64,000 nucleotides of DNA from Diprion similis (Eukaryota > Arthropoda > Insecta > Hymenoptera > Diprionidae), in NCBI RefSeq assembly GCF_021155765.1, contig NC_060114.1:17714501-17778500 (forward strand), in the 5' to 3' direction. Positions 17,401 to 28,904 of this stretch are shown here, piece after piece. Position 1 is the stretch's first letter; each line of letters begins with the position of its first letter. Made by a program: the position numbers and the translations under genes. Under the pieces are notes generated by a model, which saw only the letters and a list, made by a program, of their open reading frames with translations, was not told where the DNA came from and made no database searches.

Positions 17401-18443
17401 ATGTTGCATAATGTCATCACATTTATACATGCTCTTTCCTAATAGTTGAATTATTCTTCACCCTCGTCATTATACTTATCATTATCCCCGTATTAAAACA
17501 AAATTTAAATACAACACAAATTCAAACGTCCGCATGACATACAGTGAATTGTTTAGTTATTACGTAATACGTATATTAAAGTATATGCATAATAGGTCCG
17601 ATATCTAAGACTGCTGCGGAATTATAGAAAACAAAAAATTGGTTTATACCCCTATAATACGCGAGACGTTGTAAAGATATTTGAAAATTGGTTGAAAAAA
17701 AAAAAAAAAAGAAATTGTACATCGCATTATTATATATTCCCATTGAAAAATTATTTGTTCTCAATTTCCCGTATCCTGTCGTTCCTATTATTATTATTAT
17801 TATTATTATACTTTCTTCATTTTAAATCGATGCGTATTCGTACGCGCAGTAGTTGGTCAATCCGACTTTGCACGAGTGGCAAACGACGGAGGTGAAAACT
17901 ACACGCGGTGTTGTTCGTTTTCACTCAAGCAGCGATTCGTAGAGAGCGGCTTCTTGGCGGCAGAGAAGCTTCTGCCGTCGCCGGCTCTGCGAAGCCTCAG
18001 AAGGGAAAGCAATCACGCGATGAGCGGATCGCGCTCTGCTCCTCTTCTTGAAAATTCATCGAACGTCATTAATTCGCGAGAAACTAACGAACGGCTTCGA
18101 AAATAACCGAATTGTGTTGCCAAATGCGATATTAATGAACAACTTGAAATTAGCGGACGTTAGTATGGCGGAAACAATGTAACATCAATCAATTGAATCT
18201 AACCGATTCTGTGTTGAAAGTGGCGCGTGTGTTCTTAAAGTCATAAGATTCATTGCATATATTTGAAACATCGATATTGTGAGCATAATAATTTATCCAA
18301 TTTTAATAAACACAAAGAGAAAGCATCAATTAAATTAGCATTCAATCGTTGGTTAGATTTTAAGATCATCAAATTTATGAAGAAGGTGAAATTTGCCGGG
18401 CATCAGGATATCTCGAAACGCAAAGTTGGGGAATAAAATTGCA
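17401..18443 (+). promoter_or_regulatory. Upstream region and probable leader of the 233-residue orphan gene
   Basis: This holds a (TTA)n microsatellite at 17787-17810 and then a more GC-rich, CpG-containing segment (about 17825-18110). The latter probably marks the promoter or leader of the plus-strand gene starting at 18444. The transcription start is not determined. Confidence 0.35.
17787..17810. repeat. (TTA)n microsatellite
   Basis: Eight consecutive trinucleotide units upstream of the orphan gene. Confidence 0.85.
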
Positions 18444-21400
18444 ATGCCTGCCGCCTCGTCGATATACTTTAACTCTGAGGACTCTCAGAGGTCTTCGGCG
18501 GACGGATCTGAGCCGAGTTCTTCGTCTTCCGGCGGCAGGCGGCGGTACATCGATCCCTGGGATCTGGAGAACTACGCGTATCTCAGACGTCGGCAAATCG
18601 AGATAGTCTTACCCCGGTCAAGTGATCCCGAGGGAATACAGAAGGCCAATTTGACAAGGCAGGTCAACGAGTCTGGCAGTGACTCCTATTACTGGTGAGC
18701 GAGTGGCATTCAATCAGTTTTAATTTGAAAATTAAGGGTGATGGAAATCGGGGTGCTGTAAACTGTTTCGGAACCATTTACCATTTCCGGAATGATTTGA
18801 ATTTGCATAAGTTTGGAAAATTCTTCATTTTTGATAACCGTTACGGCTGTGTTTTAATTAGAAGCTTACGGAATCGACAGAGTAGAAAACATGTCATTAG
18901 TATGAATATTTTGATATAATTACGAACTTGAAAATTATTGTTTTCGAAAGCTGAAAAATCAACTAAGAATAGAAATGTAATATCGGCCTGAAAATCTTAT
19001 TACTGTGGAAGATTTTTGTACACGGAATATGTGAATTAATTTTTTTATTTTAACAGTAGAATCCAACGAAATTTCAACTAAAAAAAATGTCTTTGATGTA
19101 ATCGAAAATATCTTAAATATTTTTTGTAAAGAAGATTTTATTACCGTGAATACGTTTCTTTTTCAGCCGAGTAAAAGTGTTTTTAGACAAAAAGTAGTAT
19201 TTCCTGTAACCGCAATTAGAATAGCATAAGCGCGCATAATTACCGCGCGGCGGTTTGACAATCCGTAAAGTGAATAATTAAATATTATGTAAATTGAGAA
19301 AGTTATATTTGTCCGTGTGCGATCGCGAGTAAATGGCGCGAGGTAATCAATGAGGACCATGATATACACAGTATAATAGATTGCATAAAAATCATTTGCC
19401 TATACAGAGCTGTGCAGTGAGATAACATAATGAGGGACAAAAATACAAAAAAAAACGGTCCCATTTCACGCAGCTTGATCATAACTCTCAAAAATCGTTA
19501 ACCCGAACGATAAACTCAGATTTTCGGAATTCGGCCAGCTTGTCAGGGTAAAAAATATCCATATGGCTATAAATTGGATTTATTACTAAATTATGTACAC
19601 CAAGTTATGAAAATCTTCCAATTTTTCGGCCATCAGGTCTCACCGTTTACGAGACATACGTTGATAAATTTGATCACCTCTTAGAATTGAACCTTTGTCT
19701 TCGAATTGTTGTCATATATCCTGTCGTCGGTAAAAAAAAAAAAAACATAATAATAATCATAATAATACCTGACGTGTTAAAAAAAAGTCCGACCCTTCCG
19801 AATATGTAATTCATTTTGCGGTAGATTTTTGAAAAGCTTGAATAATCGCACGCGTTTTTTCGACATTTTGGATCACGTATGTATAGAAGAAAAATGCCCA
19901 ACAGGTACCCCATGACGACAGCGACGGGGGAAACTTCAGGCTATGATACTTCCAGCCCCGTGGACGAGCTCTATAATCTCGGATCATCTCACCAGGTCAA
20001 TCAACCCCTTTCGTATCCCATGCAACAAGCCACCTACGAAGATGACGCGCGATACGTCACGTCGAATCCGGTCTACGTGCCGCTTTCCGGTTAGTATTTA
20101 CCTACCTACCTCCATGTAACGTCCTCGAAGTCGAGTCTTAAACTTGCTTCAAACTCATTCAAGCGGTCTGAAATCAAGTGCTGAGCAAATTGATGTAATC
20201 AGCTTTGGAACCCAATGCAGCTCAACGAGTGCAGCCAGAATCTGCTTTTACACACATTGGTGTTGCAATCGGCTGATCCTTATTTCAATATCTCGTGTTC
20301 TTTCTCGCTGTTTCGTATTTACCTTCTTCCATTCAACTTATTATTCGTTACATGTGTATACCTATACATATATGTATCATTCTATCTCTTGACTCACTGA
20401 CAATGAGCAAAAGACTCACGGTGACTGGGTAAGTCTTGTGCAATCACCTGCGCTACTGTTCTGCAAACGAATGACTGCATTGCGATTCGTGAGAAAATTT
20501 TTCTCTACTTGCAATAATTTAATACTCGAACAAACTGTTGTGACATAAAATACAGGTGCGATAGTGGCAGGATAAGTACAGGTTATAGAATCGGGGTAAA
20601 ATCGGTGTTAGTGAGAGAGAAAAAAAAATCACTGCGCAGCTAGGTAATTGCCGTAATTGGTAAAATTAAATACATCGAAAGAATTGCAGGAAAATAACGT
20701 TTATGTTCTGTATACGTAGTGATTTGAAACCCACTTCACGTGTTTCGTGGGAAAACTTAACCGTTGCGAGTGATTAAGAGTAAAACCGGAAAACTTTTCC
20801 AACGTTCTATACACTATCGATAATATCTAATAACTTGTAGAAATTTTTCTAGGACCATGGGTAAAATATTTTTAAGAATGTAATTACAATGGAAAAATGG
20901 AAATGCTGTAAGTTGAAAATAAGGTGAAGATCCGGGAAATTCAATGTAATTTAAACTGCGTTCCGAAAGTGGCTGGCAGCGTTATATAAAAACTCCCTAG
21001 GACGGAGGCAGAGCTGTTCACGAACTCGGCACCACGAAAGAGATAAAAGGTTGTTGACAGTACTGAGAGCTAATTTTGAAACGCACCCTTATTTGAATCG
21101 ACGAGAATCGTTCTGAAATATTGGCCCCGGAATTTTGGAAAAAGCGTAGAATCATTTCAGACAGGCATTTGAGAAACAGCTAATTGTAAGCGCATAGATT
21201 TCATCATTTAAATGCAGGGTGGCCACACACCCGGAAAATCTGGAAAACCTGGAAATGTCAGGGAACTTTTAATTTGGTCATGGGAAAAACTGAAAACGTC
21301 ACTTTTCTATCATGGAAATTAGAAATGATTTTTTGAGATAATAAGTTTACTTTTTTCGTCGAGAAAATAAATTGGCGCAAACTGACTTTTTTTTACGTTA

Positions 21401-24400
21401 TATTTTTCCTCGGTCCAAAATGAATTTCAACCAAATAATATAGAGTTAATAAACTGAACGATTCAGGATTTAGTAACTTACTAAAACTGGGAAAATGTCA
21501 GGGAGAATTAGATTTCAGATCCTGTAAAAACTGGAAATGTCATGGAATTATTTTCATAAAAATTTGCGGTCACCCTGTTAATGGCGGTACACCATACATC
21601 ATGTTCACAATACATACAGGCACCGGAACTCGCGGAGAAAATATTAAATTACCGAGCAGCTTGATTAATTAGACGGTGGCCGGTAATGAGATACTGATTA
21701 CCGACGGACTGTATCCTGGCGCCATTCGTTTCAGCCAAGACTTTAAGCTTGTCACGCGACCAAATAACCCGTGATATGATAGTCGAGAGACGCTTGTGAG
21801 ACGTGGAATTTTCTCCGGCCTACTTATACGTTAGTATCGCCCGCAGTGGAGTTGGTTGTTTCATTTATTTGTGCCTAGAGGAGAAACCCATTTGTAAAAT
21901 TAACCACTTGTCGTCAATCATATACGAGCGCATGTAATCCCGACGTGAGATTAGAGAGATTTCTACTAACGCGTTTATGCCACCAGCTTTCCGGTCCTAA
22001 TGTCTAGGTCATGGTCAGGCGGTTGCAGCGCTCCGCTAATAGACGTGACAGGAAGTTCGTTTCTAGGCTGGCTCAGTTCCTCGGCAATTGCAGAGACAGA
22101 GATTGCAACCCTGCGGTGATAAAATTCGTCTGAATAAATTATACATCAGGTATTATTTATTGGGTCCGTTGAGACGGTTTTGTGAATTCACGTATAATTC
22201 ACAGTGTTTTTAAATGAAAGTGGAATTCGAATTTCTTTCCTATTTTCTCCATCGAAATTTATGTTATATTAGATTGATATTATAATTCTATATTCACCGA
22301 CAACATCGACGGACTTTATAGAAATGTTTTCATCGTGTGTAATTTTTTAAGCACTATTTGAAATCTCTAAAAGAGTTTCAGTTCTTTCAACTACACGTGT
22401 AAAATAAACCTATGTATTTATAAATACCAAAAAATAAGTAAGCAAGTGAAAAGCGTAGAATTATTCCACCTTTCTTTTATCGATCTTTACTCATTTCACT
22501 GTACAGCAAAATGAATGGAGTGATTTTTTATCTTGGAAAGTTGAATTGAACGTTGAACTAAAAAGCCTATAATAGAGCTAAATAGCTGGGGACAGTTTAC
22601 ACGTTAACGCGAGCGCATAATGAGTATTATAAATGAACCGAACGATGTAAAAAAAAAGTCATTGCTCGGTCGGTCGTGCTCTGGAACACTTTCGAATAAC
22701 TTAAGCAGTGTCATTATACCGATTGCAGTGCGTTTTTGCTATTCCATTTGTCGTAGAATGCTTAAGGGGGAATTAATAAAGAGCAATTTCACCGAAAATC
22801 ATGCTGCAGCCGGCGAGTAAATTCCATTCTCCGATGAAAAACAACTTTCGAACGTAACCGCGAAAGGATTTGCATTCACCTGTTGAAATGGTCCAACCAC
22901 CTCGAGCCTTAGACAATATATTGGGATTGTCACTTTGCAATACGTCATTTGGTGGAAAAAAATCAAACTTATACAACCAGGCTGACGGATGACCGTTGAC
23001 CGTGTTTTTCCGCGTGTGGACAGTAGAACAGGTAAATTATTAATTGTGTTTAATTATTTCATGTGTCGTGAGTAATTCGAAAGCCCAAGAATTACGATTT
23101 ACCTCCATTAAAATTAAAAACTTAGGTTATGTGGTGATAAAATGGCGCCGACAACCAGGCTCTGACGTCATGAGGACATTTTCCAATAGTGAAAATTTCG
23201 ACCCAACGATTGTGACAATTAGCTCTATCTATAATACGCTGTGTAACTTTCGTTGGCATCGGAAAATCCCTCGTTTTTGGGTGTAAATTGTTCTTATCTT
23301 TTGTCATCTAATGCCGCTTCTTTTAGTATTAGCCCGAGGCTAACCCGGTTCGAACAACATAAGGTATTACAGATGACGATTTGACAAGGTCGAATTCCTG
23401 CCTGACTGAGTAAACCGTGAGGCTTATTACTATATTAGGCATGTACGGCAGATGACATCCGGGTGAAGTAGAGGGGGTGGTTTATTAGTTCTCGACTAAT
23501 TACCTAATTCCTGAGTTCGTTTATCTCGGCTTTATGTATTCTGTTAGCGAGTTATAATTACGCGAGAGCTACGTGCTCGTATATGAAAGATTCTTAATTG
23601 TTTGTACGCATGTTTATAATTCATTATACACACCCATTTACCAAATGATCTATTCTCACGTAGGCCAAGTTGCTGAGACGTGAAGGTATTATTGATAAAC
23701 CAGTCATCGTCACTTTCGCTATGTGGTTATTTCAACGATTCGAAAGCTACCATCGGAATTGTCTACAGAATAGTAAATAGATTGCAGGAATAAAGGAAAC
23801 GCAGTTTTGCATCGAGATCATGTTTATACAGTCGGTGATACGGTGTAACGTGGTAATGTATTTACCTTGGAAAGTTCCCGTTAAAACAGAATTTTAAAGC
23901 AATTTAGAACACCTATAAAAGTCTTCATCATTTGCAATTTTAAAACCTATACCCATTTTCTCTATTATTATTATTATTATTAATATTACTAGCTCTTCAA
24001 GTTCATCGGATTTTCAAGTTATCCTCTCAGTAAAATAATAAAATAAAAACTCAGGGGTTAGGAAATAAATTTCTTGAACATATTTTGCAGTTTTTCACAT
24101 CTTCAACGAGACGGTACAGTTTTCAGCTATTAACCATTTACAACAATGTGTCGTAGCTACCGATACATGTGTAGAAAAGGCTCGCTCATACATCCTGCGC
24201 GTATATTTATAGTATGATATAGAATGCGCGAAGACGATCACTAAATTTTCGAGATGTGCCTAAAGGTCAATGTATACACATACTTAATATGCTATGAAAT
24301 TGAGTTATTCTCAACACTGAAAGGTCGCTAAAACTTCTGAGGTGTGGTTGGTTGCCGCTCGCTCACAACTATACTGGTAAACCATATATTATAATATATA

Positions 24401-25640
24401 TATATATGACTTTCGCAACATCTTCGAAACACGCGGACGTCAACCTGTTCCTTCGTCACAACTTTCGATATTCTATGACTTTCAACCAAAATTCTTTGCA
24501 TACATCTCAGAGTTATACATTCCATGTTACCTACGTAAAAGCTTAATTAATCCGAGCAAAATTTTATAAATTGTACACACAATTAAATTAATATTATTAT
24601 TATGATTACGTCTTCCATATGAAGGCAACAACGTTTGTGAGACTGTTATAGGTATACTAATACGCTGTTTATTTTTTTTTTCTGTCTTAAAATCGGTATA
24701 TTAGCAATTAGTATAGCTAATTTGTCTATTCAGTTTATTGTTGGTCGCACACTTCGCAAGGGTTGTTGGGTAATAAGAAAATCTCGATATCATTCTGTAA
24801 ACATTGGGCTTGACTCTTGACACACTTAAACAAGCAGCAAATTCAATGGTTTTAGATACGCAGTTATGACGTAGCGTGTAAGTAAACCGAATAGACAATT
24901 TTTCATAATTAGTGAGGCAATAAACTACAGGGGCAAATGAATAGGCAAAAGGATATCCTTGAAACAAATGAGGCAGGTTTTTGGCACGCGACCTTCGATT
25001 TTTTTTTAATTGGATGATTGAATTGAAGCGATTTACACGTAACTATTCATCTTTTTGTACTATGCTAACTTTATTTCACTTTTTCATTCCTATTTCTCGA
25101 GGACAAATTCTAAGGCATAAAATTCTTCGACGAATAAAAAAACGTCGTAAGAAACAGCACGTAGTGTTTTCGTACCTGTAGCAAAGTTAGTTATGAACAA
25201 TACATTTTCAGATATCGAATGTCCTGAAACCGCAGTTGAACCACACAACGTGCCAAATGTTCTCCCAAGACGCCGGAACAGACTGATAAAAGATATGGCA
25301 CAGTATATGTAAGTGGCCGCACTTTTGTGACTTCAAATTTAAATGTGAAAGTTAAGCGTAAAAATTGGAGCACTCCGAACCTCACGTTTGCGAGAAAATA
25401 TGAGAATTAACCGTCACGCGAACGAGATGATAAAAATATCTTTTCTAAGACGAGACGCTTGTATTTTTCAGGGAAGAGTGTCCATGTCCTTTTCATGGAC
25501 CCCTGCAGCCGGAAATTGCTATGGCAAAAGACGCTGCGAGTGTGAAACAGGCGAAACAGCTGGGACTAAACACCTACGGACACCTCAGGATCGACTACGC
25601 CAGAAGCTGGAACTCGCTGCATCGTAAAATGAAGAAATGA
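18444..25640 (+). CDS. Uncharacterised 233-residue protein with DPW motif, four exons
   Basis: I do not recognise the family. Exons 18444-18694, 19905-20089, 25212-25308 and 25472-25640 join with GT-AG borders in phases 2, 1 and 2, and end at TGA. The 97-bp third exon (TTTTCAG acceptor, GTAAGT donor) is needed: without it the last exon reads in a wrong frame. The N-terminus is Ser-rich with a GGRRR stretch, followed by IDPWDLENYAYLRRR (36-50) and a Tyr-rich middle. The C-terminal part has a basic RRRNR segment, then ECPCPFHG, then an amphipathic region ending RKMKK. No signal peptide or membrane segment is seen. DPW is known as a binding motif for the AP-2 appendage, but one copy proves nothing. 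The ATG at 18444 was chosen because the frame upstream opens only with a non-ATG codon. Introns of 1.2 and 5.1 kb contrast with a 163-bp last intron. Confidence 0.7.
20957..21050 (+). repeat. Dispersed repeat, copy 1
   Basis: The segment beginning TGCGTTCCGAAA and containing GCTGGCAGCG, AACTCCCTAGGAC and ACGAACTCGG recurs in the same orientation at 27698-27787. By eye roughly four in five bases agree, with a small indel. A SINE-like or otherwise interspersed repeat is likely. Confidence 0.75.
21215..21577. mobile_element. MITE-like element with CAGGGTG termini
   Basis: The 363-bp segment begins CAGGGTGGCCAC and ends GCGGTCACCCTG, an imperfect 12-bp terminal inverted repeat (10 of 12 match). 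Inside are repeated TGGAAA(T/A)-GTCA(G/T)GGAA phrases near both ends. The flanks read TTTAAATG on the left and TTAATGGC on the right, which may be a degraded target duplication. No transposase frame is present, so it would be non-autonomous. Confidence 0.7.
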
Positions 25641-25740
25641 CCATTTTGTATGTCTGTATTTAAAGAGAATGTAAGTTATACTCTCGTGACTCACGACGAG
25701 ACAGTTGGAGAATAAGAACGCGTTGTTTTCCTATGTGTAT

Positions 25741-25746
25741 TTTATT
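25741..25746 (-). terminator. Candidate polyadenylation signal of the coiled-coil gene
   Basis: TTTATT on the plus strand (AATAAA on the minus strand), about 305 bases past the minus-strand stop codon. If used, this 3' UTR overlaps that of the opposing gene. Confidence 0.4.
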
Positions 25747-25997
25747 AATTGTGTTACACGTGTATTAGGCAATAATCACTGCGAACGATTGTCAGTGAAC
25801 ATGTAACTCAAGAAGTAATAACATTTTCGCGGTAGTGAATTTCTAGGTCTTGATTAAACGATTTTCCATTAATTCTACTGCAATATACACAAGATTGTAT
25901 TGCTATGCTATCACATGATCGAATGGCTACGCCCTGTTGACTGTTATTTGATTTTAATATATGATTTTTGATCATTAAACAGGTATTTTCCATATTA

Positions 25998-26003
25998 AAT
26001 AAA
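25998..26003 (+). terminator. Candidate polyadenylation signal of the orphan gene
   Basis: AATAAA on the plus strand, about 360 bases after the TGA at 25640 and about 50 bases before the stop codon of the opposing gene. Confidence 0.4.
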
Positions 26004-26051
26004 TGATTAATCTGATCGCCTGAAAGCCATAAAGATGAGGTATAAGATGGA

Positions 26052-27506
26052 TCAGATATCCATTGGTACGTCGTTGTCAGAATTGAAGAGTTTCCTTTTT
26101 AACCCAGCACCTCTTCCTCTTCCCCTTCCACGGCCTCTTGTTGCACTTCCCTGCGACTTGATCTCAACCGCCAGCTCTGGCCACCTGAAAATAAATTGGG
26201 TTCTTTAAATCTGTGTAATAATTGCAGGTCTCTGAGTGTGTATCACACGCAACTCATAGACTGAGTTGAATTTGAATTTCAGAACAATTTTTGTGATAAT
26301 AACAATCATCAATACGAGAAACTGATCATACTTTTTATTGACGTTACGTGGGGTTGTCAGACTCTTTGGGAATCGGAACGGATTATCCTCAGTAACTCTG
26401 ACTTCTGTAGTTTCATGACTGTTTTGGAGCAGGTGACGAATCTGTGAAACCAGGAGTTGCAATAAATATAACAGTATGCAGTATACTGTTTGTATTAACT
26501 CGATTAATTTAATTTTTAACTGCAGAAAATAAAAATAGTTAAACCTTCTCATTGGCATCTCGTAGTTTAGCCTCATAGTCAACAACTATTTGCGTAATGC
26601 TCTTCTGGTGCAACTCACTCTGTTGTGATACCTTTGCTCTTGCTGAGCTCAACTCTACCTCTAAATCTTGAACTGTTACAATTAATATGATATCAGAGTT
26701 CTGAGTTCAGTACTGTTTCACTTATCAGTTGGTTGTATGAATATTTATCTTGTAATATCATGTTTAAAAGAAGAAATTCCAGAATAATGAGGTTTCATAC
26801 TATTGGAAACGATCGAAAGAAACCATCACTAAACTCTATTATATAAAAACTTCATACGTTTATGTTATTCAGTGTGCATTCATATGACTGACTGTTAATG
26901 AATACATAAATACTCACTTTGTTTTCGATTCTCTTTATGTAATTCGTCCCTATGTTTTTCACTCGATGAATAAAGGACATCATAGTCACGTTTCAGCTGA
27001 TCATAAGATCTGGTAAGACGGTCGTTTTCATTTTTCATTTGCTTCATAGTAGATATAGCCTTATTCGCAGTTTTCAGTTCAGTTTGCAGTGTCTGAAGCT
27101 GCAGCTGTTGGTCCGTACATACCTTTACAAGGTCAGCAGTCCTCTAAGTGTTAATAAAATGCTATAGGGATGATGCAAATATTCATTGTGATTGACAAAT
27201 TACCTTTTTCACGCGATTGGTTTAATAATACAAGTTGTTTATAAATTATTTAACCAAAGATTTGTAATCTGTTCATTCATAATGGCCTGGAAAAAGACAA
27301 AGTTCTTAAGAAAACCTCGAAAACAAGACCAATTCACGTTAATGATATGAAAACAAGAACGAGAAAAATTGTCCAGGAGTTAATTTATCTGAAAATCTGT
27401 ACGAAATAGATGCTCAATGATTGTTGGATCTACTTACCATTCGAACGGAAGTAAAATCGTCTACCAACTTCTGTAGCTCCGGGTGAAGACTATAATGAGG
27501 AGACAT
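26052..27506 (-). CDS. Uncharacterised 221-residue coiled-coil protein with RG-repeat tail
   Basis: I do not recognise the family. Five exons on the minus strand (27506-27438, 27143-26918, 26672-26545, 26441-26332, 26184-26052) join with GT-AG borders and consistent phases (0, 1, 0, 2) from ATG to TGA. Residues about 24-150 are rich in Lys, Glu, Gln and Leu with heptad-like spacing, predicted as a long coiled coil. Then come a short PFRFPKSLTTP segment and a C-terminal RGRGRGRGRG run (194-203), followed by a basic KRKLF stretch that could be a nuclear localisation signal. RG repeats often bind RNA or are arginine-methylated. A nuclear, chromosome- or RNA-associated scaffold is a guess. Introns are short (103-294 bp). 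The gene is tail-to-tail with the orphan gene, 411 bp between stop codons. Confidence 0.75.
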
Positions 27507-27697
27507 CGCTGAATTTGTAGAATTGAGAAGCCTCAATGATCTATCTAGATGACAAATCGGAATAGTTACGCACTTAATCTTAGAGAGCCTGTTCCCAACG
27601 CAGGGAAACCCAAGCTAATGGAGGATTGGACAAGTTTCGTTCCGCGCGAACGAGATGGACCGAAACATGGAATTGGACCAATGTATGCCCCTGAGGG

Positions 27698-27787
27698 TGC
27701 GTTCCGAAATTAGCTGGCAGCGCTCAAAACTCCCTAGGACAAAGACAGAACTACTCACGAACTCGGTACCACAAAAGAGATGAAAGT
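27698..27787 (+). repeat. Dispersed repeat, copy 2
   Basis: Same-orientation relative of 20957-21050. It shares GCGTTCCGAAA, GCTGGCAGCG, AACTCCCTAGGAC and CACGAACTCGG, with scattered substitutions. It lies about 190 bp upstream of the coiled-coil gene start. Confidence 0.75.
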
Positions 27788-27989
27788 GATTGCACGTACG
27801 TTCCAGCTGCATTTTCTAAACAGACAGACGCTTCTTCAATCGCATGATTGGTTTTCCAACTATTCTACGTTCAGAGAGAGTGTACTTGAGAATTGTGTCA
27901 CTAGCTAATTATTTATCCCATGACGGAGCCTTAAGACGTGGAATTATAAAAAAAAGAACTTAATCAGCGCCTCCATTCACCTACCAAAA

Positions 27990-28035
27990 CGGTTGACTGA
28001 AGATGTTCGGTCAACGCCGAAACGACTATTTACGG
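27990..28035 (+). mobile_element. Retroelement-like 3' hairpin remnant
   Basis: GGTTGACTGAAGATGTTC is followed by GGTCAACGCCGAAACG. GTTGAC and GTCAAC form a 6-bp stem with a 12-base loop, and the hairpin is followed by GAAACG. A stem with GAAG/GATG in the loop followed by GAAACG is often met at the ends of invertebrate non-LTR or Penelope-like elements. No reverse transcriptase remains nearby. Confidence 0.35.
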
Positions 28036-28095
28036 ATCTCAGTACATATATAATATGTTGGAATGGATCCAAAACAGTTAATTAAGGGAGGCAGT

Positions 28096-28904
28096 GAAAT
28101 ATTCACTATTTTCTGCTCTAACTTTCGATCGGCTATTCGCAGCGTGTCGGGACTGTACGCAATGAAATCCTCTGGCAAAATTACATCGATATGAGGCATG
28201 AGTGAATCGATTTCGGCGTTTTTTCAAATCCGACAAAAATGAACAAAAATTAAATCAAAAGAAGTCAACCTTCTGTTTTTCGAGCAAAAAATTTTTTGCC
28301 TTAAGATCAATTCAAATGACCCTTCCAAGACTGTTTGGTTCCGGAGGATTGCAAAAAAGGCATTCAAAACATCGAGGAACCAATTGCTGAGGAGATACGA
28401 AGAAATTTCTTGATTATTTATTTTAATCCAGATTACATGAGATAGTAGCTTCACATTAATATATGATATTATATTAATTATTGGTATAATATATCATTAT
28501 TCGTATAATGTCTTTGTACAACATATTATAATTATACTGTTGAGAAACTTAATAATTGGTAAAGTAGTATACACTGACAACTGATCACTTGTACTATATC
28601 TAAGGCTTATTGAATAAACAAAGACTGAAACTTTGTAGCTACGAGTTTACGATTTTTGTTCTCCACCTCTTTGGAAACCCAGTGCAAGTTTAATGTTTTT
28701 CAGCCGTAAATTCAGGTTCGTTACTCGCAAGGTGTCTCAACTGTGCGCAATGAATTGCTCTCCTAAAATTATGGTAACATAAAGTATGAGGAGTTCGTTG
28801 CCTTTTCCAAAATCCACAGGGGTCAACCTTGCTTTTTTGCGACGTTCAGAGCTCGAAAACTTTTCGTCTCGGAATCGTTTTGCATGACTATTTTTGTGCT
28901 AATT
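28096..28904 (+). repeat. Decayed left-edge copies of the 312-bp satellite
   Basis: From about 28120 the text follows the core monomer at low identity (the AACTTTCGATCGGCTATTCGCAGCG stretch, then GGGACTGTACGCAATG), interrupted by AT-rich DNA at about 28450-28680. A second, better copy leads into the core (GTGTCTCAACTGTGCGCAATG at about 28731). This is the expected decay of an array edge that escapes homogenisation. Confidence 0.65.

Larger units (their letters stand above)
20090..25211 (+). other. 5.1-kb intron of the orphan gene carrying repeats
   Basis: The intron runs from the CCG/GTTAGT donor to the TTTTCAG acceptor before the 97-bp exon. It contains a dispersed repeat copy (20957-21050) and a MITE-like element (21215-21577). 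The rest is AT-rich with short ATT/TA runs (about 23960-23990 and 24390-24405). No RNA gene was identified. Confidence 0.6.
27507..28095 (-). other. Upstream region of the coiled-coil gene with repeat sequences
   Basis: Presumed promoter side of the minus-strand coiled-coil gene. It holds the second dispersed repeat copy (27698-27787) and a retroelement-like hairpin at about 27990-28035. No other gene is seen. Confidence 0.45.

Noticed and set aside
19440..19690. Second foldback copy (CGGCCATCAG shared with 6331)
   Set aside because: Only about ten bases are shared and no inverted partner was found nearby.
23335..23360. tRNA-like GGTTCGAAC segment
   Set aside because: No matching acceptor, D or anticodon stems around it.
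25472..25627. Frame of the orphan gene's last exon read as GRVSMSFSW...
   Set aside because: Phase through the 97-bp exon selects another frame, which gives a cleaner C-terminus ending at 25640.
27990..28035. Hammerhead ribozyme (CTGAAGA ... GAAAC)
   Set aside because: The CUGANGA and GAAA boxes exist, but the required stem II closing pair is U-C and the stronger fold pairs GTTGAC with GTCAAC instead.
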